Shown: positions 8,601 to 17,033 of the stretch, piece by piece | Layout of the letters: every line of letters starts with the position of its first letter | Position numbering within the stretch: the stretch's first letter is position 1 | From: an uncultured Phascolarctobacterium sp. | GTDB taxonomy: Bacteria > Bacillota > Negativicutes > Acidaminococcales > Acidaminococcaceae | NCBI GenBank assembly: GCA_900545535.1 | Contig: UQZN01000003.1 | Coordinates: forward strand, 62,001 to 126,000 | DNA length: 64,000 bases | Direction: 5' to 3' | Made by a program: the position numbers and the translations under genes | Notes under the pieces: model-generated | Database searches by the model: none | What the model was told of the DNA's origin: nothing | Seen by the model: only the letters and a program-made list of their open reading frames with translations

Positions 8601-9356
8601 GATTTTCTTTTTAAACTGCAGGCACTCTTCCAGATTCTCAAAGCGGATCCTGACGTAAAGCCCGCTGCTTTCATCGCTCAAATTGAAAGTGAGCATCACA
8701 TTACCGGTACGTAATACCCGCTCAATAAAGGCGGTCAGCTTTCCGTCCTTATCAATGCTTTTGACAAAGGTTCCTTCTACGACTACCCGGTTCTCTTCTT
8801 CGACAATATCGATCATCGGTCTTGGTTTACCTTTAAAGGCTTTGCCGAAAATCAGACCATCGGCTTTTTTATTGCCGCCATAGAGAAGATTATAAGCCTT
8901 TTCATAGGCATCGTCTTTGCGTTCTGCTTCACAAGGCGGTACTGCTTCAAAAGCAGTCGCTTCTCCTATTTCAACTGCTTCAGGTTCTTCCGGTGGCAGC
9001 GTGATATCTTCCTGCATCGGCTCTTCCTGCGCAGCCTTATGTTCTTCAGCAATTTTATTTTCTGTTTCAACCGCTTCAGTCTTAACTTCAGCTTCCAGTA
9101 TGTTTATCTGCTGCAGCTCAACCTTTGCCAAATTAAAAGCAGCGGTAAGCTTATCTGCTACCGCTGCAAGTAAAGTTTCTGTCACGGGAGCAACTGCTTT
9201 ATATTCTATCTGCCATACGGCAGCCTCGATATCCATCAAGATTTTCTCCGGCTGGATCAAACGAGCACGCAATAATTCTGCTTCCGTTAAGGACTGCTCG
9301 GCTAAAAAAGCAAAAAACTTATTTTTATCGGGAACAATACAATATTTCGCCTTCAT
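5700..9356 (-). CDS. polC: DNA polymerase III PolC-type alpha subunit lacking the inserted exonuclease
   Basis: PolC is the replicative polymerase of Firmicutes. This protein has 1218 residues from ATG 9356 (MKAKYCIVPDK, behind AAAGGACG); a TTG seven codons upstream directly abuts mgtC and is less likely. Visible in order: N-terminal domain, acidic low-complexity linker (about 95-145), OB fold (about 185-285), PHP domain (HCHTK near 301, TDHG near 334, GSACEAGE near 438, CDVHFL), palm with PDIDLNFSGDY, zinc module CPKCK...CPECG, fingers, and C-terminal region. The roughly 190-residue DnaQ-like exonuclease that normally interrupts PHP (motif DVETTG) is absent: PHP runs directly from FGMEGYLMNDD to HIIILAKNETGL. 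Typical PolC is about 1400 residues or more. Confidence 0.96.
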   Translation of the reverse strand: MKAKYCIVPDKNKFFAFLAEQSLTEAELLRARLIQPEKILMDIEAAVWQIEYKAVAPVTETLLAAVADKLTAAFNLAKVELQQINILEAEVKTEAVETENKIAEEHKAAQEEPMQEDITLPPEEPEAVEIGEATAFEAVPPCEAERKDDAYEKAYNLLYGGNKKADGLIFGKAFKGKPRPMIDIVEEENRVVVEGTFVKSIDKDGKLTAFIERVLRTGNVMLTFNLSDESSGLYVRIRFENLEECLQFKKKIKPGMQLRIMGNVAPDRFLFDEMVISPQGIMVIPKKERMDNAEVKRVELHCHTKMSKMDGVTPMEELVETAIKWGHKALAITDHGVVQAFPFCFDVAEKADIKLIFGMEGYLMNDDGHDIDLEPTDTIKKSRVKKVKNNHIIILAKNETGLRNLYKLVTISHLRYLHKRPMLPREVIEEYREGLILGSACEAGELYRAILAGRPDEELEKIAAFYDYLEIQPTGNNMFLVRQERCSVKQLQEHNRKIYELGKKLGKLTVATCDVHFLHPEDAQLRAILQAGQNYSDADQQAPLYFRTTEEMLNEFEYFGKEIAYELCVTNPNKIAEMVEKIKPVPDRDQLYSPFIPGAEKAIKEMSYQRAHEWYGENLPQVVSDRLKMELDSIINHGFSVLYYIAHKLVRKSLDDGYLVGSRGSVGSSFVATMIDITEVNPLKPHYRCPKCKHSEFFMKEEVASGFDLPFKACPECGTEMIRDGHDIPFAVFMGFHGDKVPDIDLNFSGDYQPTAHKYTEELFGRDNVCRAGTISTIAIKTAFGYVKKYYEAKNLHVHSAHVAGLVEGFAGIKRTTGQHPGGIMVVPRNMDIHYISPMNRPADEKDSETVTTHFDYHSINDRLVKLDILGHDDPTVIKMLEELTHIPPQQIPVGDEKTMSIFRSTEAFGVTPEQIGSAVGTYGIPECGTQFVRQMIQDVQPKNFSQVVRVSGYSHGTDVWLNNAQDLIREGKPSEETISTRDDIMTNLIAKGVDPSMSFKIMEYVRKGKAAKGGLEAPMLEAMRAAKVPEWYIESCNKVQYLFPKAHAVAYVMMAYRIAYCKVHYPREFYAAYFTVRAPDFDMDHVVKGVDYMKRYIKDVYAQGYKASNRDKDTVTYLELVIEMLARGFEMERIDLYKSHPTRFTVTEKGLRPPLAALGGIGVTAAQSISEARESGHPFISQEDLRVRAKVGKAVVEKLAEHGALGDLPETDQIDLF

Positions 9357-9377
9357 GCTTGCGTCCTTTCTTGCCAA

Positions 9378-10070
9378 TCAACCAACATTCTCTAAAGTGA
9401 TGATACCTTCGATACTTTGCAGACCGCGAATAATATCGATATCATCTCGTTCCTTACTTATTTTAAGATACAGCTCTAAAACGACCTCATTTTTTCTGGA
9501 GTTATTTTTTACGTTTAAAGTTCGTACCTTCACACCGTTTTCAGTCAGATACGCTGTAATATTCGTTATGATACCAGGCTCATTTTCCGCAACGATACGG
9601 ATAAAACGGCGTGCATTTCTGCTGCTGCCGGCAAAACGTTTTTCCCAGCTGTGAAAAGTGACTAAAGTTACCATCATTACAGCTGTGGAACCAATACTTA
9701 AAATATACATCCCGGCGCCTGCCGCCAACCCGATCGCAGAAATCATCCACAGGCTGGCAGCTGTGGTCAGGCCGCGTACGGTAACGCCCTCGTGCATGAT
9801 CGTTCCCGCACCCAGAAAGCCGATACCACTGACTACCTGCGCCGCTATACGGGAAGAATCGCGGTTACGCGGAAATTCTTCCCCATGCAGGTCATAATAA
9901 TCATAGCCGTACATGGAAACCAGCATGAATAACGCCGCACCGGCACAAACTAAAATATGCGTCCTAAAACCAGCCGGCCTGTCACCGCTGCCGCGTTCGA
10001 TGCCGACGATTCCGCCTAAAACAGCAGCCAATAATAGACGCATAAGCATTTCCCAATCATGAGAACCCAT
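9378..10070 (-). CDS. MgtC/SapB family membrane protein with ACT-like C-terminal domain
   Basis: A 230-residue protein with four to five predicted membrane segments in the first 150 residues. The MgtC signature is present: LLLAAVLGGIVGIERG, PAGFRTHILVCAGAALF, RIAAQVVSGIGFLGAGTI and VRGLTTAASLW. The last 80 residues look like an ACT-type regulatory domain. In pathogens MgtC modulates ATP synthase and supports growth in low magnesium; many free-living homologues have no known job. It lies between proS and polC with the polC ribosome binding site inside its 3' neighbourhood, so it is co-transcribed with housekeeping genes, which is not a placement I recognise as standard. Confidence 0.9.
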   Translation of the reverse strand: MGSHDWEMLMRLLLAAVLGGIVGIERGSGDRPAGFRTHILVCAGAALFMLVSMYGYDYYDLHGEEFPRNRDSSRIAAQVVSGIGFLGAGTIMHEGVTVRGLTTAASLWMISAIGLAAGAGMYILSIGSTAVMMVTLVTFHSWEKRFAGSSRNARRFIRIVAENEPGIITNITAYLTENGVKVRTLNVKNNSRKNEVVLELYLKISKERDDIDIIRGLQSIEGIITLENVG

Positions 10071-10103
10071 TTATCGGCACCTCCCTACTGTCTGTTTAAA
10101 TAC

Positions 10104-11825
10104 TTATTTTGTAAAAGCAAGTTCTGCAATAATATTTTTGATGTCCTGGATATAATCGCCGTCCAGTGGTAAATATCTGATCTCACCAGTTTTCCTGATT
10201 TTTACTTCCAGCTTACCTTCGGTAAGGGTTTTCGGCCCGATGACAACACGCAGCGGATAGCCGATCAGGTCGGCATCTTTAAATTTAACGCCAGGGCGCT
10301 CGTTACGGTCGTCGATAACTGTTTCCAGTCCTACTTTTTTCAGCTGCATATAAATCTCTTCCGCTTTAGCGGCAGAGGCTTCGTCCTTAGTATTAACAGG
10401 TACGACCAGCACATGATACGGAGCAATTTCTATCGGCCAGATAATGCCGTTCTCATCATAATTCTGCTCGATAGCAGCCGCCATCGTTCTGCTGACGCCA
10501 ACACCATAGCAGCCCATGACCATTGGCTGTTCTTTGCCATTTTCATCAAGATAGGTCGCTTTTAAAGCCGAGCTGTATTTGGTAAACAGTTTAAAGACCT
10601 GACCAACTTCAATGCCGCGGGCCTTGCTCACTTCGCCGCCGCAATGCGGGCATGGGTCACCTTCCTGAATAAGACGGATATCTGCTACATGGGTAGGCGT
10701 GAAATCACGTCCCGGATTGACATTGATAAAATGATAGCCCTCTTTGTTAGCTCCACAACAAACATTATGCATTTTCATAACGGTAGCGTCAACTATCACC
10801 ATAACTTTTTTATTATCAATACCAACAGGGCCCATATAGCCGCCGACAGTACCTGCCTCAGCCAGCTGCTCCTCTGTTGCCATTTCCAGATCGATAACGC
10901 CGCAGGTATTGATTACTTTGATTTCGTTGACCTCATGGTCACCGCGTACAAAACAAAGGATCAGTCCTTTTTCACTGTTATAAGCAACTGCTTTAACCGA
11001 ATGATCAACAGGCAGTTTCAAATAAGCGCAGACATCGGCAATAGTTTTGCAGTCCGGAGTTACTACCTCTTCTTTGTCCAGCAGTGCTTCTTCCGCCGCT
11101 TCCAGCGGGAACAGCTCTGCTTTTTCAACATTGGCAGCATAATTACAGCTGTTGCAGAAAACGATCTCCGCTTCACCGCTGTCAGCAATTACCATGAATT
11201 CATGGGAACCACTGCCGCCGATAGCGCCGGAATCAGCTTCAACCGGGCGGAAATTCAGCCCGCAGCGGGTAAAGATATTGGTGTAAGCATCATACATATC
11301 CTGATAGGACTTATCAAGACCAGCTTCGTCACGGTCAAAGGAATAGGCATCTTTCATAATAAATTCACGACCGCGCATCAAACCAAAACGGGGGCGGCGT
11401 TCATCACGATATTTATTCTGGATCTGGTAAACACTCAGCGGCAGCTGGCGATAAGAGCGCACATCGCCGCGAATCAAAGTAGTTACCATTTCTTCATGTG
11501 TAGGGCCAAGACAGAAGCAGCGATTATGACGATCCTGCAGTCTGAACATTTCCGCACCATATACGTCCCAACGTCCGCTTTCCTGCCAGATCTCGGCCGG
11601 CTGTACGATCGGCATCAAAAGCTCCTGCGAGCCTTTGGCATCCATTTCCTCTCGTACTATTCTTTCTATTTTTTTCAATACACGCCAGGCAAGCGGCAGA
11701 TAAGTATAAATACCTCCAGCGGCCTTACGCATAAAACCGGCGCGCAGCATCAATTGGTGACTAACAACCTCCGCCTCTGCAGGTACCTCACGCAAAGTAG
11801 GAGCATACAGTTTGGAAACTCGCAT
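10104..11825 (-). CDS. proS: prolyl-tRNA synthetase (bacterial type with editing domain)
   Basis: A 573-residue class II ProRS that charges tRNA-Pro. Motif 1 region LMRAGFMRKAAGGIYTYLPLAWRVL, motif 2 QIQNKYRDERRPRFGLMRGREFIMKDAYSFD and motif 3 GCYGVGVSRTMAAAIEQ are all present. Residues about 225-400 form the inserted INS domain that deacylates Ala-tRNA-Pro, and the anticodon-binding domain closes the protein. The start ATG 11825 overlaps the ispG stop by one base (TAATG). A tRNA-Pro(TGG) gene is at 57589 in this window. Confidence 0.97.
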   Translation of the reverse strand: MRVSKLYAPTLREVPAEAEVVSHQLMLRAGFMRKAAGGIYTYLPLAWRVLKKIERIVREEMDAKGSQELLMPIVQPAEIWQESGRWDVYGAEMFRLQDRHNRCFCLGPTHEEMVTTLIRGDVRSYRQLPLSVYQIQNKYRDERRPRFGLMRGREFIMKDAYSFDRDEAGLDKSYQDMYDAYTNIFTRCGLNFRPVEADSGAIGGSGSHEFMVIADSGEAEIVFCNSCNYAANVEKAELFPLEAAEEALLDKEEVVTPDCKTIADVCAYLKLPVDHSVKAVAYNSEKGLILCFVRGDHEVNEIKVINTCGVIDLEMATEEQLAEAGTVGGYMGPVGIDNKKVMVIVDATVMKMHNVCCGANKEGYHFINVNPGRDFTPTHVADIRLIQEGDPCPHCGGEVSKARGIEVGQVFKLFTKYSSALKATYLDENGKEQPMVMGCYGVGVSRTMAAAIEQNYDENGIIWPIEIAPYHVLVVPVNTKDEASAAKAEEIYMQLKKVGLETVIDDRNERPGVKFKDADLIGYPLRVVIGPKTLTEGKLEVKIRKTGEIRYLPLDGDYIQDIKNIIAELAFTK

Positions 11826-12895
11826 TATTTCATCTTCCTCTCAACCAAAATTTTCTTGATTTCATCAAATAGCTCGTCAACGATTTTATCCTCGCTGACT
11901 TTTTTTATGATCTCGCCCTTACGGAACAACAGTCCTTCGCCAATACCGCCGGCAATACCAATGTCGGCTTCCCGGGCTTCGCCCGGTCCGTTGACCACGC
12001 AGCCCATAACTGCGACCGTGATCGGCTCTGCTATTTCGTCTAAACGGCGTTCGACCTCTAAAGCAAGCTTCTCCAGATTGATTCTGGTCCTGCCGCAGGT
12101 CGGGCAGGAAATCAAAGTTGGGCCATATTCTCTAAGTCCCAGCGCTTTTAAAATATTGTAGGCAACCTTCACTTCATTAACAGGATCACCAGTGAGCGAA
12201 ACGCGGATCGTATCGCCGATCCCTTCCGCCAGCAGTGTACCTATGCCGACTGCCGATTTGATGATACCTGAATTGACAGTGCCGGCCTCAGTGATCCCCA
12301 CATGCAGCGGATAATCGCACTGAGCAGCCAAAAGCCTGTAAGCCGCGATCGTTAACGGTACGTCATGTGCTTTCAAAGAAATCTTGATATTACGGTAATC
12401 CAGCTCTTCTAAAATACGGATATGCCGCCAGGCAGCTTCTACCAATGCTTCCGCTGTTGGATGCCCATATTTTCCCAATAAATCCTTTGGCAGCGAACCG
12501 GCATTGACGCCGATGCGGATAGGTATATTTTTCACTCTGGCTGCAGCCACTACCGCTTCCACCTTTTCCCTGCCGCCGATATTGCCCGGATTTAAACGCA
12601 GTCCGTTGACACCTGCTTCTATAGCCGCCAAAGCAAGTTTGTAATCAAAATGAATATCAGCTATTACCGGGATCGGACTTTGGGCAGTTATTTCCCGCAA
12701 AGCCTGCGTTGCAGCCATATCAGGCACTGCGCAACGAATAATATCACAACCGGCTGCCGCCAGCTCCCTGATCTGTTTCAAGGTAGCAGCAGCGTCATCT
12801 GTGCGCGTATTCGTCATCGACTGTACTGAAACAGGAGCATCGCCGCCAATAAATACCGATCCTAACTGTAATTGTCTGGTTATTCTGCGCTTCAT
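11825..12895 (-). CDS. ispG: 4-hydroxy-3-methylbut-2-enyl diphosphate synthase (flavodoxin/ferredoxin)
   Basis: IspG (356 residues) converts ME-cPP to HMBPP in the MEP isoprenoid pathway using one [4Fe-4S] cluster. The TIM-barrel N-terminal half is VSVQSMTNTRTDD through VGITEAG. The C-terminal cluster domain carries SCPTCGRTR and the third cysteine in MGCVVNGPGEA. The gene follows rseP by 17 bases with AGAGGTG before its ATG. It needs an external electron donor; a small ferredoxin is coded 4 kb upstream in the same apparent operon. Confidence 0.97.
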   Translation of the reverse strand: MKRRITRQLQLGSVFIGGDAPVSVQSMTNTRTDDAAATLKQIRELAAAGCDIIRCAVPDMAATQALREITAQSPIPVIADIHFDYKLALAAIEAGVNGLRLNPGNIGGREKVEAVVAAARVKNIPIRIGVNAGSLPKDLLGKYGHPTAEALVEAAWRHIRILEELDYRNIKISLKAHDVPLTIAAYRLLAAQCDYPLHVGITEAGTVNSGIIKSAVGIGTLLAEGIGDTIRVSLTGDPVNEVKVAYNILKALGLREYGPTLISCPTCGRTRINLEKLALEVERRLDEIAEPITVAVMGCVVNGPGEAREADIGIAGGIGEGLLFRKGEIIKKVSEDKIVDELFDEIKKILVERKMK

Positions 12896-12912
12896 AAAGA
12901 CACCTCTTTATT

Positions 12913-13929
12913 TTATCGGCTGATGTCGTTAAACACCGCCAAAACAGTAATGCTGAGAATGATCGCCACACCCACCATCTGAATGGCATTGGTCGCACGT
13001 GCGCCTAAAGGCTTGCCGCGTACCGCTTCCAAGAGCAGCAAAGCAAAATGCCCGCCGTCCAAAGCCGGTAATGGCAATAAATTGATCACACCTAAATTGA
13101 TACTCAGAAAAGCAATAAAATTGAGGAGCGGCAGCATACCCTGATGCGCCATCTCGCCTGCCATCTTCGCCACGCCGATAGGTCCGGCAACATCGGCAGG
13201 AGCAGCCCCGGTAATGATTTTCTGTAAGCCATCAATCATTGCAAAAATAATATGCTTGGTATAACCGGCACCCATAGCAGCAGCTTCCGCTACGCCGGGC
13301 TGATAATGCTCGTATTTGGGTGATATACCGATCAACGGCCTGCCGTACTGCGCGTCATAAGCCGGCACCATTTGATAGTTTTTCACTTCACCCTGATGCT
13401 CTGCCGTAACAGTGATCTCTTTATCGGGATATTTCTGCAAAGTAACTACCAGATCATTCCAAGTAACAATCTTCTCACCATTGATGGAAATGATCCTGTC
13501 TCCAACCTGCAGCCCGGCCTTTGCCGCCGCTTTATCTGCCATGATCGTACCTAAAACAGGCTGATCGACCGGTTTTTGAATACCGTTAATCATAAAAATA
13601 CTGAAAAATAAAATTACCGGCAGCAAAAAATTCATCAGCGAACCTGCCAAAATGACCAGCATTCTGGCGGGAATGGATTTTGATTTAAACGAATCCTCAG
13701 TGGCAGGCTCATCCGGGTCCATCCCGGCTATTTTATTATATCCGCCTAAAGGGATGATCCTTAAGCTATATAAGGTTTCTCCAACTTTTTTCTGAAAAAT
13801 GTTAGGCCCGAAACCAATGGCAAACTCGTCCACGCGCATACCTGTCATCTTTGCCGTAATAAAGTGGCCGAATTCATGTACGGTAATCAAAACACCAAAA
13901 ACAAAAATAGCCGCTAAAATAGTTGTCAT
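12913..13929 (-). CDS. rseP: RIP zinc metalloprotease RseP/RasP
   Basis: A 338-residue site-2 protease that cuts membrane-embedded substrates such as anti-sigma factors and signal-peptide remnants. The zinc motif HEFGH lies in the first membrane segment, a single PDZ domain spans roughly residues 105-190, and the third metal ligand is in NLLPLPALDGGHF near the C terminus. Four membrane segments are predicted. It sits between dxr and ispG, the usual place in Firmicutes. Confidence 0.96.
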   Translation of the reverse strand: MTTILAAIFVFGVLITVHEFGHFITAKMTGMRVDEFAIGFGPNIFQKKVGETLYSLRIIPLGGYNKIAGMDPDEPATEDSFKSKSIPARMLVILAGSLMNFLLPVILFFSIFMINGIQKPVDQPVLGTIMADKAAAKAGLQVGDRIISINGEKIVTWNDLVVTLQKYPDKEITVTAEHQGEVKNYQMVPAYDAQYGRPLIGISPKYEHYQPGVAEAAAMGAGYTKHIIFAMIDGLQKIITGAAPADVAGPIGVAKMAGEMAHQGMLPLLNFIAFLSINLGVINLLPLPALDGGHFALLLLEAVRGKPLGARATNAIQMVGVAIILSITVLAVFNDISR

Positions 13930-13948
13930 GTCCGAGTTCCCCCTCCCA

Positions 13949-15100
13949 TTACAAGTTTTGTAAGATTTCTCTGGTCAGCCTGCGGGTTTCAGCATCTGTC
14001 TGCTCGATATCCTCAATAGCAGGCTGCAATATATTCTGATGTCCGGCAACGATTTTTTCGATAGTCAGCGGAATATCAAGATATTTGATCTTATTATCTA
14101 AAAATGCGTACACAGCTTCTTCATTAGCAGCATTGAAAGCACAGGGCAAGGTACCGCCGGCTTTGCCGCATTCGATCGCCAACTTCAGTGCCGGGAAGGC
14201 TTCCAGATCAGGAGCTTCAAACGTCAACTGTCCCGCTTTAACCAGATCCAGCTGCCCGAAAGCGTTAGCAAAACGCTCTGGGTAAGAAAACGCGTACTGG
14301 ATCGGCAGCCGCATATCAGGCAGCCCCAGCTGCGCCAAAACCGAGCCATCCTGATATTCCACCAGGGAATGGATCACACTTTGCGGATGCACTACCACAT
14401 CGATTTTTTCATAAGGCATAGCAAAAAGCCAATGCGCCTCAATCACTTCCAACCCTTTATTAGCAAGAGTAGAAGAATCAACTGTTATTTTTCTGCCCAT
14501 ACTCCAGTTAGGATGTTTCAGGCACTGTTCTAAAGTCACATCTGCAAGCTCGACTTTGCTTCTGCCGCGAAAAGGTCCGCCCGAAGCAGTGATCAGTAAA
14601 CGTTTGACTTCCTGATGTTTACCGCCTGCCAAAGCCTGGAAAATAGCGCTGTGCTCACTGTCGACCGGCAATAAACTGACCTTATGCCTGGCTACAGCAT
14701 CCATAACGATACTGCCGGCAGCGACCAGCGTTTCCTTATTAGCCAAAGCAATGTTTTTGCCATGTTCAATAGCGGCCAGTGTAGGACGCAGGCCTGCATA
14801 ACCGACCATTGAAGCTAAAACTGTATCGACTTCGCTGAAAGTAGCAGCTTCCAGCAGGCCAGCTTCGCCAGCCAGGATCTTCGTCTTGCCGGTATAGCGT
14901 TTTTTCAGTCTCGCTGCAGCAGCTTCATCCGACAACGCCGCAATATCAGGCTGAAAAATATTGATCTGCTCTTCTAACAAAACATCACTTGTATGAGCGG
15001 CCAGCGCTCTGATTTTTATTTTATCAGGATTGGCAGCCGCAACCTCTAACGTCTGTTTACCAATGGACCCGGTACTGCCAAGCACAGAAATGTTTTTCAT
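13949..15100 (-). CDS. dxr: 1-deoxy-D-xylulose 5-phosphate reductoisomerase
   Basis: DXR (383 residues) makes MEP from DXP with NADPH, the committed step of the MEP route. The NADPH loop GSTGSIGKQTLEV is at the N terminus, catalytic segments LLPVDSEHSAIFQ and ITASGGPFRG follow, and MGRKITVDSSTLANKGLEVIEAHWLF covers the metal/substrate region. I start at ATG 15100 (seven bases behind GGAGG) rather than a TTG two codons earlier. It is adjacent to cdsA and rseP. Confidence 0.97.
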   Translation of the reverse strand: MKNISVLGSTGSIGKQTLEVAAANPDKIKIRALAAHTSDVLLEEQINIFQPDIAALSDEAAAARLKKRYTGKTKILAGEAGLLEAATFSEVDTVLASMVGYAGLRPTLAAIEHGKNIALANKETLVAAGSIVMDAVARHKVSLLPVDSEHSAIFQALAGGKHQEVKRLLITASGGPFRGRSKVELADVTLEQCLKHPNWSMGRKITVDSSTLANKGLEVIEAHWLFAMPYEKIDVVVHPQSVIHSLVEYQDGSVLAQLGLPDMRLPIQYAFSYPERFANAFGQLDLVKAGQLTFEAPDLEAFPALKLAIECGKAGGTLPCAFNAANEEAVYAFLDNKIKYLDIPLTIEKIVAGHQNILQPAIEDIEQTDAETRRLTREILQNL

Positions 15101-15123
15101 TTTCAAGCCTCCGAATCATATAA

Positions 15124-15978
15124 TCAATGTGTTCTAGTCAGTAAAACCGAAAACACCAAAACATAATAACCAAGCGGTATGGCAAACAACAAGCTGTCGC
15201 AGCGGTCTAAAACTCCGCCATGCCCCGGAAAGATCTTACCTGAATCTTTAACGCCAAAAGAACGTTTTAAAATAGACTCTACCAAATCCCCCAGCGGTGC
15301 AAAAACAGCTACACATAAACCTAAAGCAGCCGCCTGTAATACGGCCATATCCAGCACCTGCACTCCCAGATAAACCATTACTGCCAGACAGCCGATAAAT
15401 CCAGCCACGGCACCTTCTACAGATTTATTAGGGCTGACATTGGGGCATAATTTACGTTTGCCGACCGCACAGCCGACAAAATAGGCAAAAGTATCACTGG
15501 CCCAGGTTCCAAGCATGATCAGCCAGAAAAAACATTCGCCGCCTTCTAAAACAAACGACCCCAGAACTACCGGTTCAAAGGGAAGCTGCCGCAGCAGGCC
15601 GAAGTGGAAAAACAGAATGCCGATATACAAAACCGCCATTACCGATAAACCTACATTCTCAACCAGGTTGCCCTTGCAGTGCTTATGTAAGCCCTCCAGC
15701 AAAATGGCAATGATCGTGACGACCAAAAAGAGCGGCAGTGAATACAAGGTATAAATAGAATCATCCAGATACATCAAACTGCCTACCAGCACCAAAGTCA
15801 TGATACCGGAGGAAAAATAAAAAACATTATAGCCTTTGTTTTTAGCCATATTATAAAATTCCAGCCAGCCGATAGCCGCCAGCACAAATACTGCGGCATT
15901 AAAAAGCATACCGCCGCTGTGCAGCAGCCAGACTACTATCGGAATCCCTACCAAACCTGTCAAAATACGAGTCAACAT
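15124..15978 (-). CDS. cdsA: phosphatidate cytidylyltransferase
   Basis: CdsA (284 residues) is an integral membrane enzyme making CDP-diacylglycerol from phosphatidate and CTP. Eight or so hydrophobic segments are visible. The family signature near the C terminus is present as APLGDLVESILKRSFGVKDSGKIFPGHGGVLDRCDS, split here by naming: the acidic DLVES part and the GHGGVLDR..DS part. The gene lies between uppS and dxr in the usual Firmicutes order. Confidence 0.95.
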   Translation of the reverse strand: MLTRILTGLVGIPIVVWLLHSGGMLFNAAVFVLAAIGWLEFYNMAKNKGYNVFYFSSGIMTLVLVGSLMYLDDSIYTLYSLPLFLVVTIIAILLEGLHKHCKGNLVENVGLSVMAVLYIGILFFHFGLLRQLPFEPVVLGSFVLEGGECFFWLIMLGTWASDTFAYFVGCAVGKRKLCPNVSPNKSVEGAVAGFIGCLAVMVYLGVQVLDMAVLQAAALGLCVAVFAPLGDLVESILKRSFGVKDSGKIFPGHGGVLDRCDSLLFAIPLGYYVLVFSVLLTRTH

Positions 15979-15997
15979 ATCTTTGCACCTGCTTAAT

Positions 15998-16786
15998 TTA
16001 TTTTGTCACCAACCCGCCGAAGCGGCGTTCGCGCCCCTGATATTCCCTGATCGCCTGCAAAAACATCTCAGGAGTAAAAGCAGGCCAATATGCATCCGTA
16101 GTCCAAATTTCCGCATAGGCGATTTGCCACATCATAAAATTACTGATACGGTTGTCTCCGCCCGGTCTGATCAAAAGGTCAGGCGCCGGCAGCCCTGCCG
16201 TATAAAGATAATTTTCAAAAGTTCCTGCCTGTATATCTTCTACCTTCAGCAGGCCTTTTTCTGTATCTGCCGCAATACGCTGTACTGCCTGCAAAATTTC
16301 AGCCTGACCGCCGTAGTTTATTGCCAAGTTTAAAATAATACCGGTATTGTTTTTAGTTGCTGCTACAGCATGATCCATTTTCTGTTTTACAACTTCCGGC
16401 AAACCATCACGCGAGCCCATAAAACGAACCTGAACGTTGTTTTGATTAAATTCTTCGATCTCACTGGTCAGATAACGGCTTAACAGCTCCATAATGAAAC
16501 TGACCTCTGTAACAGGCCGTTTCCAGTTTTCCGTTGAAAAAGCATAAGCACTGATAACTTTAACGCCGATCTTATCGGCAGTTTTAACAATAGTCTTTAA
16601 GGTTTCAGCTCCAGCCTGGTGTCCAAAGGTACGCACTTTTCCCTGCGCTTTGGCCCAGCGGCCGTTACCGTCCATAATAATTGCTATATGCTGCGGCACG
16701 TTTTCTAAATCAATGCCGTCAATATCGATATTTACGTCGGGGTTTGTATTCTTCTTGATTTTGAACAAGCTGTTAAACACAAGCAC
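15998..16786 (-). CDS. uppS: isoprenyl transferase (undecaprenyl diphosphate synthase)
   Basis: UppS (262 residues) extends farnesyl diphosphate to the C55 carrier used for peptidoglycan and surface glycans. The diphosphate-binding motif IAIIMDGNGRWA, the segment AYAFSTENWKRP, and the C-terminal DLLIRPGGDNRISNFMMWQIAYAE are intact. I place the start at GTG 16786, six bases behind GGGAAGG. A longer frame extends to 16882 but crosses a GC-rich hairpin and the upstream ferredoxin stop, so it is not protein-like. GTG 16780 is an alternative. Confidence 0.93.
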   Translation of the reverse strand: MLVFNSLFKIKKNTNPDVNIDIDGIDLENVPQHIAIIMDGNGRWAKAQGKVRTFGHQAGAETLKTIVKTADKIGVKVISAYAFSTENWKRPVTEVSFIMELLSRYLTSEIEEFNQNNVQVRFMGSRDGLPEVVKQKMDHAVAATKNNTGIILNLAINYGGQAEILQAVQRIAADTEKGLLKVEDIQAGTFENYLYTAGLPAPDLLIRPGGDNRISNFMMWQIAYAEIWTTDAYWPAFTPEMFLQAIREYQGRERRFGGLVTK

Positions 16787-16821
16787 ACCAACCCTTCCCT
16801 GGGATAAATAAAACTGACAGA

Positions 16822-16838
16822 CCCCCTCTGAGAGGGGG
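16822..16838 (-). other. GC-rich hairpin between ferredoxin gene and uppS
   Basis: CCCCCTC and GAGGGGG flank a three-base loop in the 76 bases between the ferredoxin stop and the uppS start. A weak T-run (TTTTATTT) comes about ten bases later on the minus strand. It could lower read-through into uppS or stabilise the upstream mRNA end. Confidence 0.55.
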
Positions 16839-16862
16839 CCTTGCAGTCCTAAAAACTTAAAA

Positions 16863-17033
16863 TCAAGGTTGTTTAATAGCACCTACAGGGCAAACACCAG
16901 CGCAAGCGCCGCATTCCACACACTCTTCACCGATTTCATATTTACCGTCAGCTTCTTTGATAGCACCTACGGGGCAGGTAGAAGCGCAGGAACCGCAACC
17001 GATACATTCTTCTCTATTGATTGACAATGCCAT
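16863..17033 (-). CDS. 2[4Fe-4S] bacterial-type ferredoxin, 56 residues
   Basis: A complete small ferredoxin. Two cluster motifs are seen: CIGCGSCASTCPVGAI (residues 10-25) and CVECGACAGVCPVGAI (residues 38-53), each with the C-x2-C-x2-C-x3-C-P pattern. The start ATG 17033 is seven bases behind AAAGGAGGTG. This is a clostridial-type low-potential electron carrier. It overlaps the end of the PASTA-like gene by 20 bases, so it belongs to the frr-uppS transcript. Its position in an operon with ispG suggests, as an inference, that it can supply electrons to the IspG cluster. Confidence 0.95.
   Translation of the reverse strand: MALSINREECIGCGSCASTCPVGAIKEADGKYEIGEECVECGACAGVCPVGAIKQP

Noticed and set aside
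10644..12161. 505-residue plus-strand reading frame
   Set aside because: Antisense to proS and ispG, both with all catalytic motifs. Long by chance because of codon bias; no family features.
16787..16882. N-terminal extension of uppS by 32 codons
   Set aside because: It crosses a GC-rich hairpin and the ferredoxin stop region and lacks similarity to UppS; a GTG behind GGGAAGG at 16786 fits better.
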